Notes: a model not told the origin generated them from the sequence alone. DNA of 64,000 nucleotides from Bacteroidales bacterium (GCA_017535125.1 JAFXUS010000037.1:22438-86437); one strand, 5' to 3'. Counted from the stretch's first letter, positions 24,608-33,807 are shown. Numbers and translations: made by a program.

Positions 24608-25638
24608 CGTTTGACCTCCACTTTATCGCCGGACTTGAGGTTGGTGTGGCCTCCGGTAAGCACCAGCTCGCCTTCTTCCAGACCGGAAAGGATCTCATAC
24701 TGGCTGCCGAAATGGCGGCCTGTCTCCACCGTACGGACGGACACGGTGTTGTCGGCGTTCAGCACGAACACGGTCCGCTGGCCGGAACCTTGCAGTTTCA
24801 TCACGGCCGCATCCGGCACGACGATGCTCCGGGCGGCGCCGTAATCCACCGTCACGCGGGCGTACATGCCCGGACGGAGTTCGCGCTTCTCGTTAGCCAC
24901 GCGCACTTCCGCGTTGAAGGTATGGGAAGCGGGGTCGATCGTCGGATAGAGACGCACGATGGTGCCCGTATAGCTACGGCCCGGGAGGGCGTCGGCTGCG
25001 ATGGCCACCTTGTCGCCGCGCTTCACCTTGGTATAATCCGCCTCGGAAATGGGGACCAGCAGCTTCACCGGCGTGATCTGCTGGACCGTATAGATCGGCT
25101 GGCTCATCGAATAGAGGTCGCCGCGGTCATAGTTGCGGGCGGACACCACGCCGCTCACCGGGGCGCGCAGGATGGTATTCTCCAGCAGGTTGTCATAGCT
25201 GCTCTTGGACACCTTGAAAGCGAGTTCGAGGGCCTCGTAGTCCGACTGCGAGACACCCCCCTCGTCGAAAAGCTGCTTCACGCGGGCGAGTTCGGTCTCG
25301 TCGTTCTTGAGCCGCAGTGCGGCCTGGTCGAGCTGCACGCGGTCCATTTCGGCGAGCACCTGGCCGGCTGCCACGAAGTCGCCGACCTCGACGTTCAGTT
25401 TCTGGATGCGTCCGCTGCTCAGCGGCGCGATATTGTTGACCACGTTGGCCTGGACGGAAGCGGAATAAACCGCGTCGCGGGCGACCTGCTCTTTCACGGC
25501 GGCGGTCACGGAGACCACCGGCGTCGCGTTCATGGCTGCCATCATCGGGTCCATGGCCGGTGCGCCGGACTGCCTTTGGCCGCAAGCGGCGCAAACAAGG
25601 GCGCACAGACTGATTCCTATTGCACTAATCTTATTCAT
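24604..25638 (-). CDS. RND efflux periplasmic adaptor (membrane fusion protein)
   Basis: A 344-residue adaptor. Its lipoprotein-type signal ends at SLCALVCAACGQ, which places it on the inner-membrane periplasmic face. The order is standard: first half of the lipoyl domain (VVNNIAPLSSGRIQKLNVEVGDFV), alpha-helical hairpin (about 90-135), second lipoyl half (LRAPVSGVVSARNYDRGD), then beta-barrel and membrane-proximal domains (RPGMYARVTVDYG). It links the pump to the outer-membrane channel. Overlaps of 4 nt with the pump gene and 8 nt with the channel gene show one operon. Confidence 0.95.
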   Translation of the reverse strand: MNKISAIGISLCALVCAACGQRQSGAPAMDPMMAAMNATPVVSVTAAVKEQVARDAVYSASVQANVVNNIAPLSSGRIQKLNVEVGDFVAAGQVLAEMDRVQLDQAALRLKNDETELARVKQLFDEGGVSQSDYEALELAFKVSKSSYDNLLENTILRAPVSGVVSARNYDRGDLYSMSQPIYTVQQITPVKLLVPISEADYTKVKRGDKVAIAADALPGRSYTGTIVRLYPTIDPASHTFNAEVRVANEKRELRPGMYARVTVDYGAARSIVVPDAAVMKLQGSGQRTVFVLNADNTVSVRTVETGRHFGSQYEILSGLEEGELVLTGGHTNLKSGDKVEVKR

Positions 25639-27025
25639 GGGTGTATGTTTTATTCAGTTGGACGTTGCCTTCGGCATCGATGAAATCGGCGCCGAGCGTG
25701 TTCTCGAGGCCGGCCTTCGCCACGACGAAGCTGTAAACGGCCTGGCAGACGCCGAGCTGCGACTGGGTCAGCGCATACTGGGCGTCGTTGAGATCGGTAA
25801 GCGTGCTGCGTCCCACGTCGTAGGACTTGGCAGCGATGTCATAGGCCTTCTGCGCCGTCTCGGTGGCGGTACGGGCGGAGCTATAGCTCTTCATCGCCGT
25901 TTCCATCTGGTTGAGATACTGGCGGATGGCGATCTTGAGCTGGCGTTCCGTATTGGTCCGCTGCACATCCAGCTCCCGCGCCTGCACCTTGGCCTGGCGG
26001 ACGGCATTCAGCCGCTGGCCGCCGGAGAAGATGGGCACCGACAGGCTCAGCCCCACGAAGGAGTACGGGGACCACTTGTATTCGCTGAACTTGAAATCGT
26101 TGGTCATCGCGTTGAGACTGTAATTGAAGGACAGCGCAAGCGTGGGCAGGTAGGCATACTGCTGGATCTTGATCGCGTCGGCGAGCTGCTCCGCCTGGAT
26201 GGCCAGCTGGCGCATCGTGGAATTGTTCTCCAGCGTGAGTGTCTCGCTTTCATACATGTCGTAGAGCATGTGCTCCGCATAGTCGTCCAGGTCGCCGGCC
26301 ACGTCGATTTCCGTGTCCAGGTTGACACCCATCACAGCTTTCAGCTGCCACAGGGCCAGGATGACCGCGCTCTCCGAATCATAGACGTTCGGGATGGCGT
26401 TCGCAAGCGTCGTCTTGGCGCGCGTGAGGTCCAGTTCCGAAGCACGCTGGGCGTTGTAGCGGCGCTGGATCTGCTCGCAGTTCGCCAGGGCGTTCTCGTA
26501 GGCGGACCTGTACACTTCGAAGGCTTTCTTGGCCAGCAGGCAGGCAAAGAATGCCTGCTTGACCTGGTTCACCGTCTCGAGACGCGAGCTCCGCGCCTTC
26601 TCGACGGCCAGCTCGACGTCCTCGTCGGACACGCGCAAGTTCTTCCAGAGCTGGGCGTTGACCAGCGGCATGCTGGCGCTCAGGCCCATGGACCAGGTAT
26701 TCCAACGGCCGACCTCGATTCCGCCGCCGGTACCACCGGTGCCGCCGATGTCGAAGTCCATGTACATGACTTGTTTCTTGATGGTACGCTGATAGGATCC
26801 GCTCCCGCTGATCTGCGGGAAGAGGGATGCGTACGTCCCTTTGCGGGCATAGCCCGTCCGTTCTATCTCCATGTCCGCCACCTGGACGGAGGCATTCTCG
26901 CTGAGCGCGATCCGCAGCGCGTCCTCCAGGGTGAGGACCGCCGGCGTGGAAGTCGTATCAACTGCCTGGGCGGCGGCGAGAAGCGGGAAAAGAAGGGTGA
27001 TTACTAACGATATCGATCTCTTCAT
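25631..27025 (-). CDS. TolC-family outer-membrane efflux channel
   Basis: The ATG at 27025 (MKRSISLVITLLFPLLAAAQA) gives a clean signal peptide; the promoter at 27043-27050 lies just upstream and rules out longer starts. The 464-residue product has the two-fold repeated outer-membrane efflux domain (about 40-230 and 250-440), each with long coiled helices such as LENTLGADFIDAEG at the end. It forms the exit duct for the tripartite pump and is the first gene of the operon channel - adaptor - pump - PG0541. Confidence 0.95.
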   Translation of the reverse strand: MKRSISLVITLLFPLLAAAQAVDTTSTPAVLTLEDALRIALSENASVQVADMEIERTGYARKGTYASLFPQISGSGSYQRTIKKQVMYMDFDIGGTGGTGGGIEVGRWNTWSMGLSASMPLVNAQLWKNLRVSDEDVELAVEKARSSRLETVNQVKQAFFACLLAKKAFEVYRSAYENALANCEQIQRRYNAQRASELDLTRAKTTLANAIPNVYDSESAVILALWQLKAVMGVNLDTEIDVAGDLDDYAEHMLYDMYESETLTLENNSTMRQLAIQAEQLADAIKIQQYAYLPTLALSFNYSLNAMTNDFKFSEYKWSPYSFVGLSLSVPIFSGGQRLNAVRQAKVQARELDVQRTNTERQLKIAIRQYLNQMETAMKSYSSARTATETAQKAYDIAAKSYDVGRSTLTDLNDAQYALTQSQLGVCQAVYSFVVAKAGLENTLGADFIDAEGNVQLNKTYTHE

Positions 27026-27042
27026 ATAACTATTTTCGCGCG

Positions 27043-27072
27043 CAAAGATATGCAAAAATTATGCTATCTTTG
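27043..27072. promoter_or_regulatory. Divergent promoters for the efflux operon and lgt
   Basis: Two perfect TATCTTTG boxes face away from each other: 27043-27050 on the minus strand (17 nt from the TolC-family ATG) and 27065-27072 on the plus strand (17 nt from lgt). Only 14 bases separate them, so polymerase binding at one could hinder the other. Confidence 0.7.
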
Positions 27073-27089
27073 CATCAAACCATTAATTT

Positions 27090-27971
27090 ATGTACAGTCT
27101 TCTCTCCGTGCACTGGCACGTCAACCCCATACTATTCCAGATCGGTTCGCTCGAGGTCCGCTGGTACGGCCTGCTATTCGTGTCAGGCTTCGTCATCGGC
27201 TGGTACCTTTTCAAATGGTTCTTTACCCGGGAGAAGGTGGACACCAAACTGATGGACCCCTGCCTGTACACCCTGCTGATCGCCACGATCGTGGGCGCCC
27301 GCCTCGGCCACTGCATCTTCTACCAGCCGGATTACTATTTCGGCTCCTGGGCCGGGTTCTGGGAGATTTTCATGCCCTGGAAGGGCGGCCTCGCCAGCCA
27401 CGGAGGCGCCATCGCCCTGCTCCTCGCGATGTGGTGGTTCGCGAACCACTACGGCAAGAAGAATGATTTCGACTTCCTCTGGATCATGGACCGGCTCTGC
27501 ATCGCCGTCGCCTTCGCGGGCTGCATGATCCGCCTCGGCAACCTCTTCAATTCCGAGATCTACGGCGACGTGACCACGCTCCCCTGGGGCTTCATCTTCG
27601 ACCTGCGCGGCGAGACCGAGCCCAAGCACCCCACGCAGCTCTACGAGGCCTTCACCTACCTCCTGCTGGGCCTGATCATGGTCTGGATCTACAAGAACAA
27701 GCTGGACAAGGTCCACCGCGGTTTCTTCTTCGGCTTCTTCCTGTTGGGCTGCTTCGGCTCCCGCTTCCTGATCGAGTTCATCAAGGAGCCGCAGGTCGAG
27801 TTCGAGCAGACGATGGCTCTCGACATGGGACAGCTTCTCTCCATCCCCTTCATCATCGCCGGCATCGCCCTGCTGGTCTATGCCGCCAAGGCTAAAAAAC
27901 CGGCCGCGGTCGTTCACCCGCAGCCGGTCAAGAAAGAAGCGACGCACTATGCGCGTCCGCTAGGGAATTAA
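27090..27971 (+). CDS. lgt: Prolipoprotein diacylglyceryl transferase
   Basis: A 293-residue, seven-helix inner-membrane enzyme that moves diacylglycerol from phosphatidylglycerol to the lipobox cysteine of prelipoproteins. Recognisable motifs are RWYGLLFVSGF (start), GARLGHCIFYQP, GGLASHGGAIA (catalytic His region), MIRLGNLFNSEIYG (the Lgt signature) and HPTQLYEAFTYL. The C-terminal tail (KKPAAVVHPQPVKK) is cytoplasmic. It overlaps the convergent gene at 27968 by 4 nt. It would process the lipoproteins in this window such as GldH, the RND adaptor and the GH95 enzyme. Confidence 0.97.
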   Translation: MYSLLSVHWHVNPILFQIGSLEVRWYGLLFVSGFVIGWYLFKWFFTREKVDTKLMDPCLYTLLIATIVGARLGHCIFYQPDYYFGSWAGFWEIFMPWKGGLASHGGAIALLLAMWWFANHYGKKNDFDFLWIMDRLCIAVAFAGCMIRLGNLFNSEIYGDVTTLPWGFIFDLRGETEPKHPTQLYEAFTYLLLGLIMVWIYKNKLDKVHRGFFFGFFLLGCFGSRFLIEFIKEPQVEFEQTMALDMGQLLSIPFIIAGIALLVYAAKAKKPAAVVHPQPVKKEATHYARPLGN

Positions 27972-29146
27972 TCTACAAAGACATACCACTGGTCTTCGCC
28001 GAAGAGCTGAAGCTGATCGCCCTGCTGACGCAGGCCGTAAATATTCTTGCTCTCGGGAGCGGAGTGGTTGAACCAGAGAATGACGTTATCGTGCAGGTCG
28101 AAGGCGATGCAAAGCAGTTCGGGAATCCCGTAGAGGCCTTCGTCGTCCACATTCCATACGCTGTCGCTGCCGTACTCCGGGTCGATATTGGCCGTCTTCA
28201 CGTAGGTAGCCTTGACCTTCCCGCCCAGAATCCACGCGATTACGACCATCGCCTCGCCGTCCTTGGGTTCGAACTCGAAGATGCCCACGCGGCCGTCTTC
28301 TTCCCGCAAGTTGCCGATGTAGCGTGACTGCACGAGGGTACGGCCGTAGCGAGTCGACATCTGGGTCTCGAGCGCGGCGCTCATTGACTGCTCCTTCTCG
28401 CCCCATTTCCAGCGGCTGAACGGCGGGAAACGATGGAATGCGGCGAAGCGGCCATCCATGGCGAGACCGATCACCTCCATGGCGTCGTAGCCGCGGAACA
28501 TATCCTTCTTGACCGCGCTCGGCACGCGCATTTCGTAGTACACGCCCTGCATGCCCTTGTTGTCCGCCAGCCAGGGGTTGTAGCCCCACTTCCGGTCTTC
28601 GTCCGACGAGAGATCCTCGTCGAAGGTCAGCGGCGCGTAGTTGTGCTTGAAGAACATCCAGAGAGGCGTCGTGCGGTCCCACTCCTCCACCTTATCCTGG
28701 CGCACGAACAGCTGCATGTTGTCGCTGGGATAGACATAGCCCGGAAGGCCGTAACCGCCGGACCAATAGTAATGCATGCCGCTGCGGTAGAACGCGGACG
28801 GGCCGACATACTGCGTGCTGCGGTCCCAGTTTACGTCCGTCACGGCTTCATTACCCCAGAAAGCCTTCGCGGCCACGCCCGCGACCCGGAGCGTCTCTCC
28901 GTTGACGCGCACGGCCTCCGGAACCTGAATCGTACCGGAATAGCGGCCACCTTCGCAGAGCTCCAGCTCCGTGCCCTCGCTGATGAAATGATAACGGTAG
29001 CCGTCGCTGCCGGTCACATAGCTGGTGGATCCGTCTTCCGCCACCTCGACTGTCCCTTCCACGGTCTGCGCATGGGCAGACCACTGGCCAGAAACAAGGG
29101 CCGGCAGCAACAATGCCACCAGCCCTGTTACAAACAATCTTTTCAT
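27968..29146 (-). CDS. Secreted protein of unknown function with degenerate LRR_5/BspA-like N-terminus
   Basis: A 392-residue exported protein (signal MKRLFVTGLVALLLPALVSG). Residues about 60-120 (SGTIQVPEAVRVNGETLRVAGVAAKAFWGNEAVTDVNW, read in parts) resemble a single BspA-type leucine-rich repeat of the LRR_5 family. The remaining 270 residues are aromatic-rich and do not match a family I know. Segments such as EEDGRVGIFEFEPKDGEAMVVIAWILGG suggest a beta-rich fold. No lipobox or C-terminal sorting domain is visible. It sits between lgt (convergent) and a TMEM43 gene with no functional link evident. Confidence 0.75.
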   Translation of the reverse strand: MKRLFVTGLVALLLPALVSGQWSAHAQTVEGTVEVAEDGSTSYVTGSDGYRYHFISEGTELELCEGGRYSGTIQVPEAVRVNGETLRVAGVAAKAFWGNEAVTDVNWDRSTQYVGPSAFYRSGMHYYWSGGYGLPGYVYPSDNMQLFVRQDKVEEWDRTTPLWMFFKHNYAPLTFDEDLSSDEDRKWGYNPWLADNKGMQGVYYEMRVPSAVKKDMFRGYDAMEVIGLAMDGRFAAFHRFPPFSRWKWGEKEQSMSAALETQMSTRYGRTLVQSRYIGNLREEDGRVGIFEFEPKDGEAMVVIAWILGGKVKATYVKTANIDPEYGSDSVWNVDDEGLYGIPELLCIAFDLHDNVILWFNHSAPESKNIYGLRQQGDQLQLFGEDQWYVFVD

Positions 29147-29166
29147 TGCTTGAAAAGAATATGGAC

Positions 29167-30339
29167 TTACTCGGCCTTCGGGGCCTCCGCAGCAGCCACG
29201 GGAGCCGCCTCGGGCGCCTTCTTGCTCTTGCTGACGAGGAAGTAAACCAGGGCAGCGATCACGACGGCCAGGGCGATGGCCAGGACCGGACGGTAGGCCA
29301 CCCAGGCGATCAGGATCACGAGCAGGGACCAGATGAAACCGACCACGCCCGTCACGAGGTTGACACCCAGTTCGCCGACCTTGGCCAGCGGCGGGAGCAC
29401 CTTGAGGAGGGTGACGAGGATGCTGAACATCATGCGGAGCGCAGCGATCACCAGGATGATACCGAGGATGCGGAGCACCCAGAGGAGCATCTTGTTAGCC
29501 GCCTTGGCGGACTCGAACATGGCCTCCATGGAATGGTCACCCATCTGGAGGGTCATCATCTGCTTGCCGTTCTTGTGCTTGAAGGGCTCGAAAGTATTGC
29601 CGTTCACCTTGCCGATGATGGAAGCCAGACCGCCGTCAGCCTGCTTGAAGCTCACGCGGACGTCGCCGACGGCCGGGGTGTTCGGGTTCTCACCGTAGTA
29701 GATCACGTTGTCGCTCACGAAGGTATCGACATCGTTTCCGAGGGAAGCCGGGAGGCTGACAGCCGTGGAGGCTGGGATGGAGTTCACCATCGACTGCGGG
29801 AGGACATAGGCGCCGAAAGTAACGTTGGAAGCCTCGACCTCGTTGTTCTTCACGGTCGTGCGGACATAGTTGCTGCCCTGATAGTCAGGATCCTTGAAGC
29901 TGTCGGAATCGACCGGGGAGCTCACCCACTCCTTGCTGTAGGTGTAGGTCGTGGTGGTCTCCTGACCGCCGCCGATCTTGTCCTTGGTCTCGGACTGGGA
30001 ATGCTCCACCCACTGATAATACTCAACGGAGCGCTCCAGGCGGACGGCGTTCACGGACACACCGTAATCGGGATCCGTCAGGATCTCATCGGTCTGCGCC
30101 ACGGCCGTGGCGTGGATCAGCTGTCCGTTGAGGGAAGCGTCCAGCGAGGAGACGTCTGCGACGTCCACGCAGGCGGACTCAGCCGATTTGATCATCTTGG
30201 AGGTTTTGACCGCGTTGCCTTCGTTCCACCACAGGAGAACGGTCGCGGCGACAAAGAGCACGAGGCCGGAGACAATCCCCTTGAGGGAGTTGCCAAGCCG
30301 GGTGCCATAACTTGTCTTAGTTACTTCTTGGTAGGCCAT
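29167..30339 (-). CDS. TMEM43-family membrane protein
   Basis: A 390-residue protein with the TMEM43/LUMA layout. There is one N-terminal transmembrane helix (GIVSGLVLFVAATVLLWWNEGNAV, about 22-45), a long extracytoplasmic domain (about 50-265), then three or four C-terminal helices (about 270-375) and a short acidic tail. The WWNEGNAVK segment after the first helix is characteristic. In animals TMEM43 sits in the inner nuclear membrane; bacterial members are widespread but uncharacterised. No operon partner is obvious: pgk lies upstream in the same direction with a 43-base gap. Confidence 0.85.
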   Translation of the reverse strand: MAYQEVTKTSYGTRLGNSLKGIVSGLVLFVAATVLLWWNEGNAVKTSKMIKSAESACVDVADVSSLDASLNGQLIHATAVAQTDEILTDPDYGVSVNAVRLERSVEYYQWVEHSQSETKDKIGGGQETTTTYTYSKEWVSSPVDSDSFKDPDYQGSNYVRTTVKNNEVEASNVTFGAYVLPQSMVNSIPASTAVSLPASLGNDVDTFVSDNVIYYGENPNTPAVGDVRVSFKQADGGLASIIGKVNGNTFEPFKHKNGKQMMTLQMGDHSMEAMFESAKAANKMLLWVLRILGIILVIAALRMMFSILVTLLKVLPPLAKVGELGVNLVTGVVGFIWSLLVILIAWVAYRPVLAIALAVVIAALVYFLVSKSKKAPEAAPVAAAEAPKAE

Positions 30340-30382
30340 ACACTATAATTTTAAAGGTTTTAGAATTGCTTTTTCCGATGAA

Positions 30383-31636
30383 TTAGCCACGAATCGCCGC
30401 GATGCCCGGGAGTTCCTTGCCTTCGAGGGCCTCAAGCATGGCGCCGCCGCCCGTGGAGACATAGCTCACCTTCTCGGCGTAACCCATCTGGGTCACGGCA
30501 GCGACGGAGTCACCGCCGCCCACGAGGGTGTAGGCGCCCTTCGCCGTGGCCTCGGCGAGGTCTTCGGCGATCTGGAGCGTACCCTTGGCGAAGGTCGGCA
30601 TTTCGAACACACCGACGGGGCCATTCCACAGGACGGTCTTGGAACCGAGAATGACTTCCTTCCACTCCTTCAGCGAAGCGGGACCGGCGTCCATGCCCTC
30701 CCAACCGTCGGGAATGTTACCGGACGGGACGACCTGCGTCTTGGCGTCGTTGCTGAAATCGTCGGCGATGACGGTCTCGGCGGAGAGATAAATCTTCACA
30801 CCCTTCTCCTTGGCCTTGGCCAGAATCTCGAGGGCCTGCGGCATGAGGTCGTCCTCGTGGAGGGAGTTGCCGATCTTGCCGCCCTGGGCCTTCACGAAGG
30901 TGTAGCCCATGCCGCCGCCGATAATCAGGTTGTCCACCTTCTCGAGCATGTTCTCGAGCACGGCGAGCTTGGAAGAGACCTTGGAGCCGCCGATGATGGC
31001 GGTGAAGGGATGCTGGGCGTTCTTCAGCACGTTGTCGATGGCCTTGATCTCACCTTCCATAAGGTAGCCGAACATCTTGTCGTTGGGGAAGTAGTCGGCG
31101 ATGAGGGCGGTGGAAGCATGGGCGCGGTGGGCCGTGCCGAAAGCGTCGTTGATGTAGCAGTCAGCGTAGGAAGCGAGGGTCTTGACGAAGTCCTTCTGGC
31201 TGGCCTTGACGACAGCTTTGGCGGCCTTCTTCTCCTCGTCGGTGGCATCCTCGGCGAGTCCGCGGGGCTTGCCTTCCTCCTCGGCGTAGAAGCGGAGGTT
31301 CTCGAGCAGCAGGGCCTCGCCCGGCTTGAGGGCGGCCACTTCGGCCTGGGCCTTCTGGCAGTCGGCGGCGAATTTCACCGGGGCGCCGAGGCACTCGGCC
31401 ACATGATTCACGATGTGCTTGAGGGAGAACTTGTCGGTCACGCCCTTCGGACGTCCGAGGTGGGACATGATGATGAGGGAACCGCCGCCCGCGAGCACTT
31501 TCTTGAGGGTCGGCATGGCCCGGCGGATGCGGGTGTCGTCCGTAATTTCAAACTGCTCGTTGAGGGGAACGTTGAAGTCCACGCGCACGATCGCCTTCTT
31601 GCCGGCGAAATCGTAGGAATCGATGTGTTGCTGCAT
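30383..31636 (-). CDS. pgk: Phosphoglycerate kinase
   Basis: A 417-residue glycolytic enzyme that makes ATP from 1,3-bisphosphoglycerate. The ATG at 31636 ([26 protein letters not shown], read in parts) is preferred over a 13-residue extension. Signature motifs: [32 protein letters not shown] and [13 protein letters not shown], then [13 protein letters not shown] at the end. A TATATTTG promoter element (31664-31671) lies 27 nt upstream. Length and motifs are normal. Confidence 0.98.
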   Translation of the reverse strand: MQQHIDSYDFAGKKAIVRVDFNVPLNEQFEITDDTRIRRAMPTLKKVLAGGGSLIIMSHLGRPKGVTDKFSLKHIVNHVAECLGAPVKFAADCQKAQAEVAALKPGEALLLENLRFYAEEEGKPRGLAEDATDEEKKAAKAVVKASQKDFVKTLASYADCYINDAFGTAHRAHASTALIADYFPNDKMFGYLMEGEIKAIDNVLKNAQHPFTAIIGGSKVSSKLAVLENMLEKVDNLIIGGGMGYTFVKAQGGKIGNSLHEDDLMPQALEILAKAKEKGVKIYLSAETVIADDFSNDAKTQVVPSGNIPDGWEGMDAGPASLKEWKEVILGSKTVLWNGPVGVFEMPTFAKGTLQIAEDLAEATAKGAYTLVGGGDSVAAVTQMGYAEKVSYVSTGGGAMLEALEGKELPGIAAIRG

Positions 31637-31663
31637 ATTGAGTTGATTTAAGTTTCCAAACTG

Positions 31664-31671
31664 CAAATATA
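31664..31671 (-). promoter_or_regulatory. -7 element TATATTTG before pgk
   Basis: TAnnTTTG match on the minus strand, 27 nt before the chosen pgk ATG, consistent with that start. Confidence 0.55.
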
Positions 31672-31691
31672 ACAATTATTTCCGTAACATG

Positions 31692-31931
31692 TCACGGCAC
31701 AGGATCGTACCCGGAGCCTCCCCAGGGGTGGCAGCGGAGAATCCGCTTAAGACTCAGCCAAAATCCTTTAAGGGGGCCGTATTTGCGGAAGGCCTCGAGG
31801 GCATACTGCGAGCAGGTGGGGGTAAAGCGGCAGGTCGGCGGCTTGAGCGGCGAGATGCACAGCTGATAGAATTTTATCAGCAGGATGAAAGGCGCGGAGA
31901 GTATCCGCTTGCAGACCTGGACGAACGTCAT
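31692..31931 (-). CDS. yidD: Membrane protein insertion efficiency factor YidD
   Basis: A 79-residue YidD protein with the amphipathic N-terminus ([21 protein letters not shown]) and the family signature [19 protein letters not shown], ending [13 protein letters not shown]. It helps YidC insert membrane proteins. Its ATG overlaps the rnpA stop by 4 nt; the rnpA-yidD pair is conserved in bacteria, though yidC is not seen next to it here. Confidence 0.96.
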   Translation of the reverse strand: MTFVQVCKRILSAPFILLIKFYQLCISPLKPPTCRFTPTCSQYALEAFRKYGPLKGFWLSLKRILRCHPWGGSGYDPVP

Positions 31932-32344
31932 ACGGAAGGAGATTCGCCGGTCGAGCCGGCGAATGACGGGGTTGTCGAACCGGCAGACCGGGCGATGCGA
32001 CCGAGAATATCGGCGACTTCGGCGTAGAGAGTGGCGAAGTCGGCGATTTCCGGATGGGCGTAGGCAAGCAGCAGGTCGATGCCGGTGACGCCGAGCAGCT
32101 CCTTCTGCAACCGGTAGGCTTCGCGCATGCGGCGCTTCAGCAGGTTGCGCTTGACCGCGCGCTTGAAGAACTTCTTCGGCACGGACACCATCAGGCGGTT
32201 GAGGCCGGTCTCATGCCCCGCCGACCAGCAGAAACGCAAGTGCGGCGTGGTGCCCCATTTCCCGGAGGAAATGAGTGCGGAGACGGTTGTCTTCCCGCAC
32301 AGCCTTTCCTCTTTGGTGAGAGTATGGCTTTGCGGAACGGACAT
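31928..32344 (-). CDS. rnpA: Ribonuclease P protein component, with repeat-encoded C-terminal tail
   Basis: A 138-residue basic protein that supports the RNase P RNA in 5' tRNA maturation. The family core is clear: [58 protein letters not shown] (read in parts; the RNR-type motif is [15 protein letters not shown]). The last 14 or so residues (about 124-135, [11 protein letters not shown]) are encoded by a 34-bp palindromic element (31938-31971). This element is nearly identical to one in the polyferredoxin gene at 14222-14255. The tail therefore appears to be an acquired extension. Confidence 0.95.
   Translation of the reverse strand: MSVPQSHTLTKEERLCGKTTVSALISSGKWGTTPHLRFCWSAGHETGLNRLMVSVPKKFFKRAVKRNLLKRRMREAYRLQKELLGVTGIDLLLAYAHPEIADFATLYAEVADILGRIARSAGSTTPSFAGSTGESPSV
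31938..31971. repeat. Family-1 palindrome inside the 3' end of rnpA
   Basis: 34 bp: GGAGATTCGCC then GGTCGAGCCGGC then GAATGACGGGG. Matches the 14222 copy at 31 of 34 bases. Encodes the RnpA C-terminal tail. Confidence 0.85.
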
Positions 32345-33079
32345 CTAGCGGACGGATTGGAGGTAGAGTTCGACGGCCTTGCTGATGGACGTGGCCTCCG
32401 GCGTGGGGGCCTTGAGGGCAATCTCGTAGCCGGCATCCTCCATGGCCTTGACCACGGCTTTGCCGAAAGAGATGAACTTGAGCGAGCCCTGCTGGAAATC
32501 GGGATAGTTCTCGTGCAGCGACGCCACGTCGGCAGGGTTGCACAGGACGGCGATGTCGAAGCCGGCCGGATTCGTCTCGTGCAGGTCCTGCGGGACGGGC
32601 TTGACGAACACACCCACGGTGTAGTCCAGTTTGGCGGCCTCGAACAGGGTCGTCATCGGGGTGATGTCGGAACCCTCGGTCGTGGCGATGAGGAATTTCT
32701 CGCCCTTATGCTTGGCGGTGACGAGCGCGACGATGGATGCCGGGGCGCCGGTGCCGTAGAAAATCTTGCGCTTGCGGTAGACGATGTGCTTCTGCAGGTA
32801 CATGGCGACCGCCTCCGTGGAGCAGAAATACTTCATCGTCTCGGGCACCTTGAAACGCATTTCTTCGCACAGCTTGAAATAGGCGTCGATGGCGTGGCGC
32901 GAGGAGAAGACGATGGCGGTATAATCGGGCAGGTTGATGTGCTCAGCCCGGAATTCCTTGGCGGAGAGCGGTTCGATGAGGAAGAACGGCTGGAAAGTCA
33001 GTTCGGCCCCGAACCGGCTCTGCAGAATCTCGTAAGCCGCGAGATTGGACGGGACTTGCTGGGATATCAGGATCTTCAT
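32345..33079 (-). CDS. hemD: Uroporphyrinogen-III synthase
   Basis: A 244-residue HemD enzyme that cyclises hydroxymethylbilane to uroporphyrinogen III in the tetrapyrrole pathway. It starts MKILISQQVPSNLAAYEIL (ATG at 33079; an in-frame ATG at 33100 would add seven residues). Typical segments are IVFSSRHAIDAYFKLCEE, YFCSTEAVAMYLQKHI and the second-domain FDIAVLCNPADVASL. It stops directly against rnpA (1-base spacing). The order DUF4271 - hemD - rnpA - yidD is common in Bacteroidota. Sequence conservation in HemD is low, so the context adds weight. Confidence 0.9.
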   Translation of the reverse strand: MKILISQQVPSNLAAYEILQSRFGAELTFQPFFLIEPLSAKEFRAEHINLPDYTAIVFSSRHAIDAYFKLCEEMRFKVPETMKYFCSTEAVAMYLQKHIVYRKRKIFYGTGAPASIVALVTAKHKGEKFLIATTEGSDITPMTTLFEAAKLDYTVGVFVKPVPQDLHETNPAGFDIAVLCNPADVASLHENYPDFQQGSLKFISFGKAVVKAMEDAGYEIALKAPTPEATSISKAVELYLQSVR

Positions 33080-33096
33080 CTTGCTGCGATAGTTGG

Positions 33097-33804
33097 TCAA
33101 AAATACACTACAACTGCTACCAATAAGGCTGCTGGAATTAATTCAAGCGCGCAAAGATACAAAAATGTTGACAATCCAGCGCCATGCGCCGCCAAAATTT
33201 GACCGGAGCGCAAGGTGGAGAGGCCCCAGATGGCCGCAATCAGGACGCGGAAGATCGTCCGCCCCAGGTCTTCGCCCAGGGGGAAAACCAGGAGGACGGC
33301 CGTGACGAGAAGCATCAGCGGGAACAGCAGCAAGAGGTAATTGTAGAGGTTGTGCCGCAGGGTAGTGACGACCTCGCCGCTCATCCGGCGGGGCCGGAAA
33401 ATGGCATGGAAGAGGGCGCGGACGAGCACGAAGGCGGCCACCAGGCAGATGGTCGCGGGAGCGCTCCAGACCGGCGGGATGGCGTCCCAGAAAGCGGGCC
33501 GCAGCACCGCGAAACGGTCCAGCACCAGGCAGAACGGCAGCGAGAGGCTGAAAGCCAGGAGGTTGCGCAGGCGCGCCGTGCCGAGGCTGTGCTCGAGCGC
33601 CTCGGCGCCGCGGACACGGCTGTAGCAGTAGAGCAGGTGCGGAATGAGGCGGAAAAGATCGAGCAGGTGGACGATCAGCAGGGCCACGGCCGCGACGGCG
33701 AGGATACGGTTCAGTACGATGTCGGTCCAGAGCGGCTCCGCCGCCAACCCTTCCAGCGGGCTGGCGGACATATTCAATATGCCGCTTTTGAAGACCTCTT
33801 CCAT
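33097..33804 (-). CDS. DUF4271 multi-pass membrane protein
   Basis: A 235-residue integral membrane protein with about six helices, for example ILAVAAVALLIVHLLDLF, LLAFSLSLPFCLVL and TICLVAAFVLVRALFHAIF, ending FLYLCALELIPAALLVAVVV. The FLYLCALE-type C-terminal segment and its position just before hemD identify it as DUF4271, a family restricted to Bacteroidota. Its function is unknown. A TATCTTTG box sits inside its last 20 codons (33152-33159) and may drive hemD. Confidence 0.85.
   Translation of the reverse strand: MEEVFKSGILNMSASPLEGLAAEPLWTDIVLNRILAVAAVALLIVHLLDLFRLIPHLLYCYSRVRGAEALEHSLGTARLRNLLAFSLSLPFCLVLDRFAVLRPAFWDAIPPVWSAPATICLVAAFVLVRALFHAIFRPRRMSGEVVTTLRHNLYNYLLLLFPLMLLVTAVLLVFPLGEDLGRTIFRVLIAAIWGLSTLRSGQILAAHGAGLSTFLYLCALELIPAALLVAVVVYF
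33152..33159 (-). promoter_or_regulatory. Possible hemD promoter box inside the DUF4271 coding end
   Basis: TATCTTTG on the minus strand, 72 nt before the hemD ATG. It also encodes part of the conserved Tyr-Leu-Cys segment of DUF4271, so chance overlap is possible. Confidence 0.35.
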
Positions 33805-33807
33805 CGC

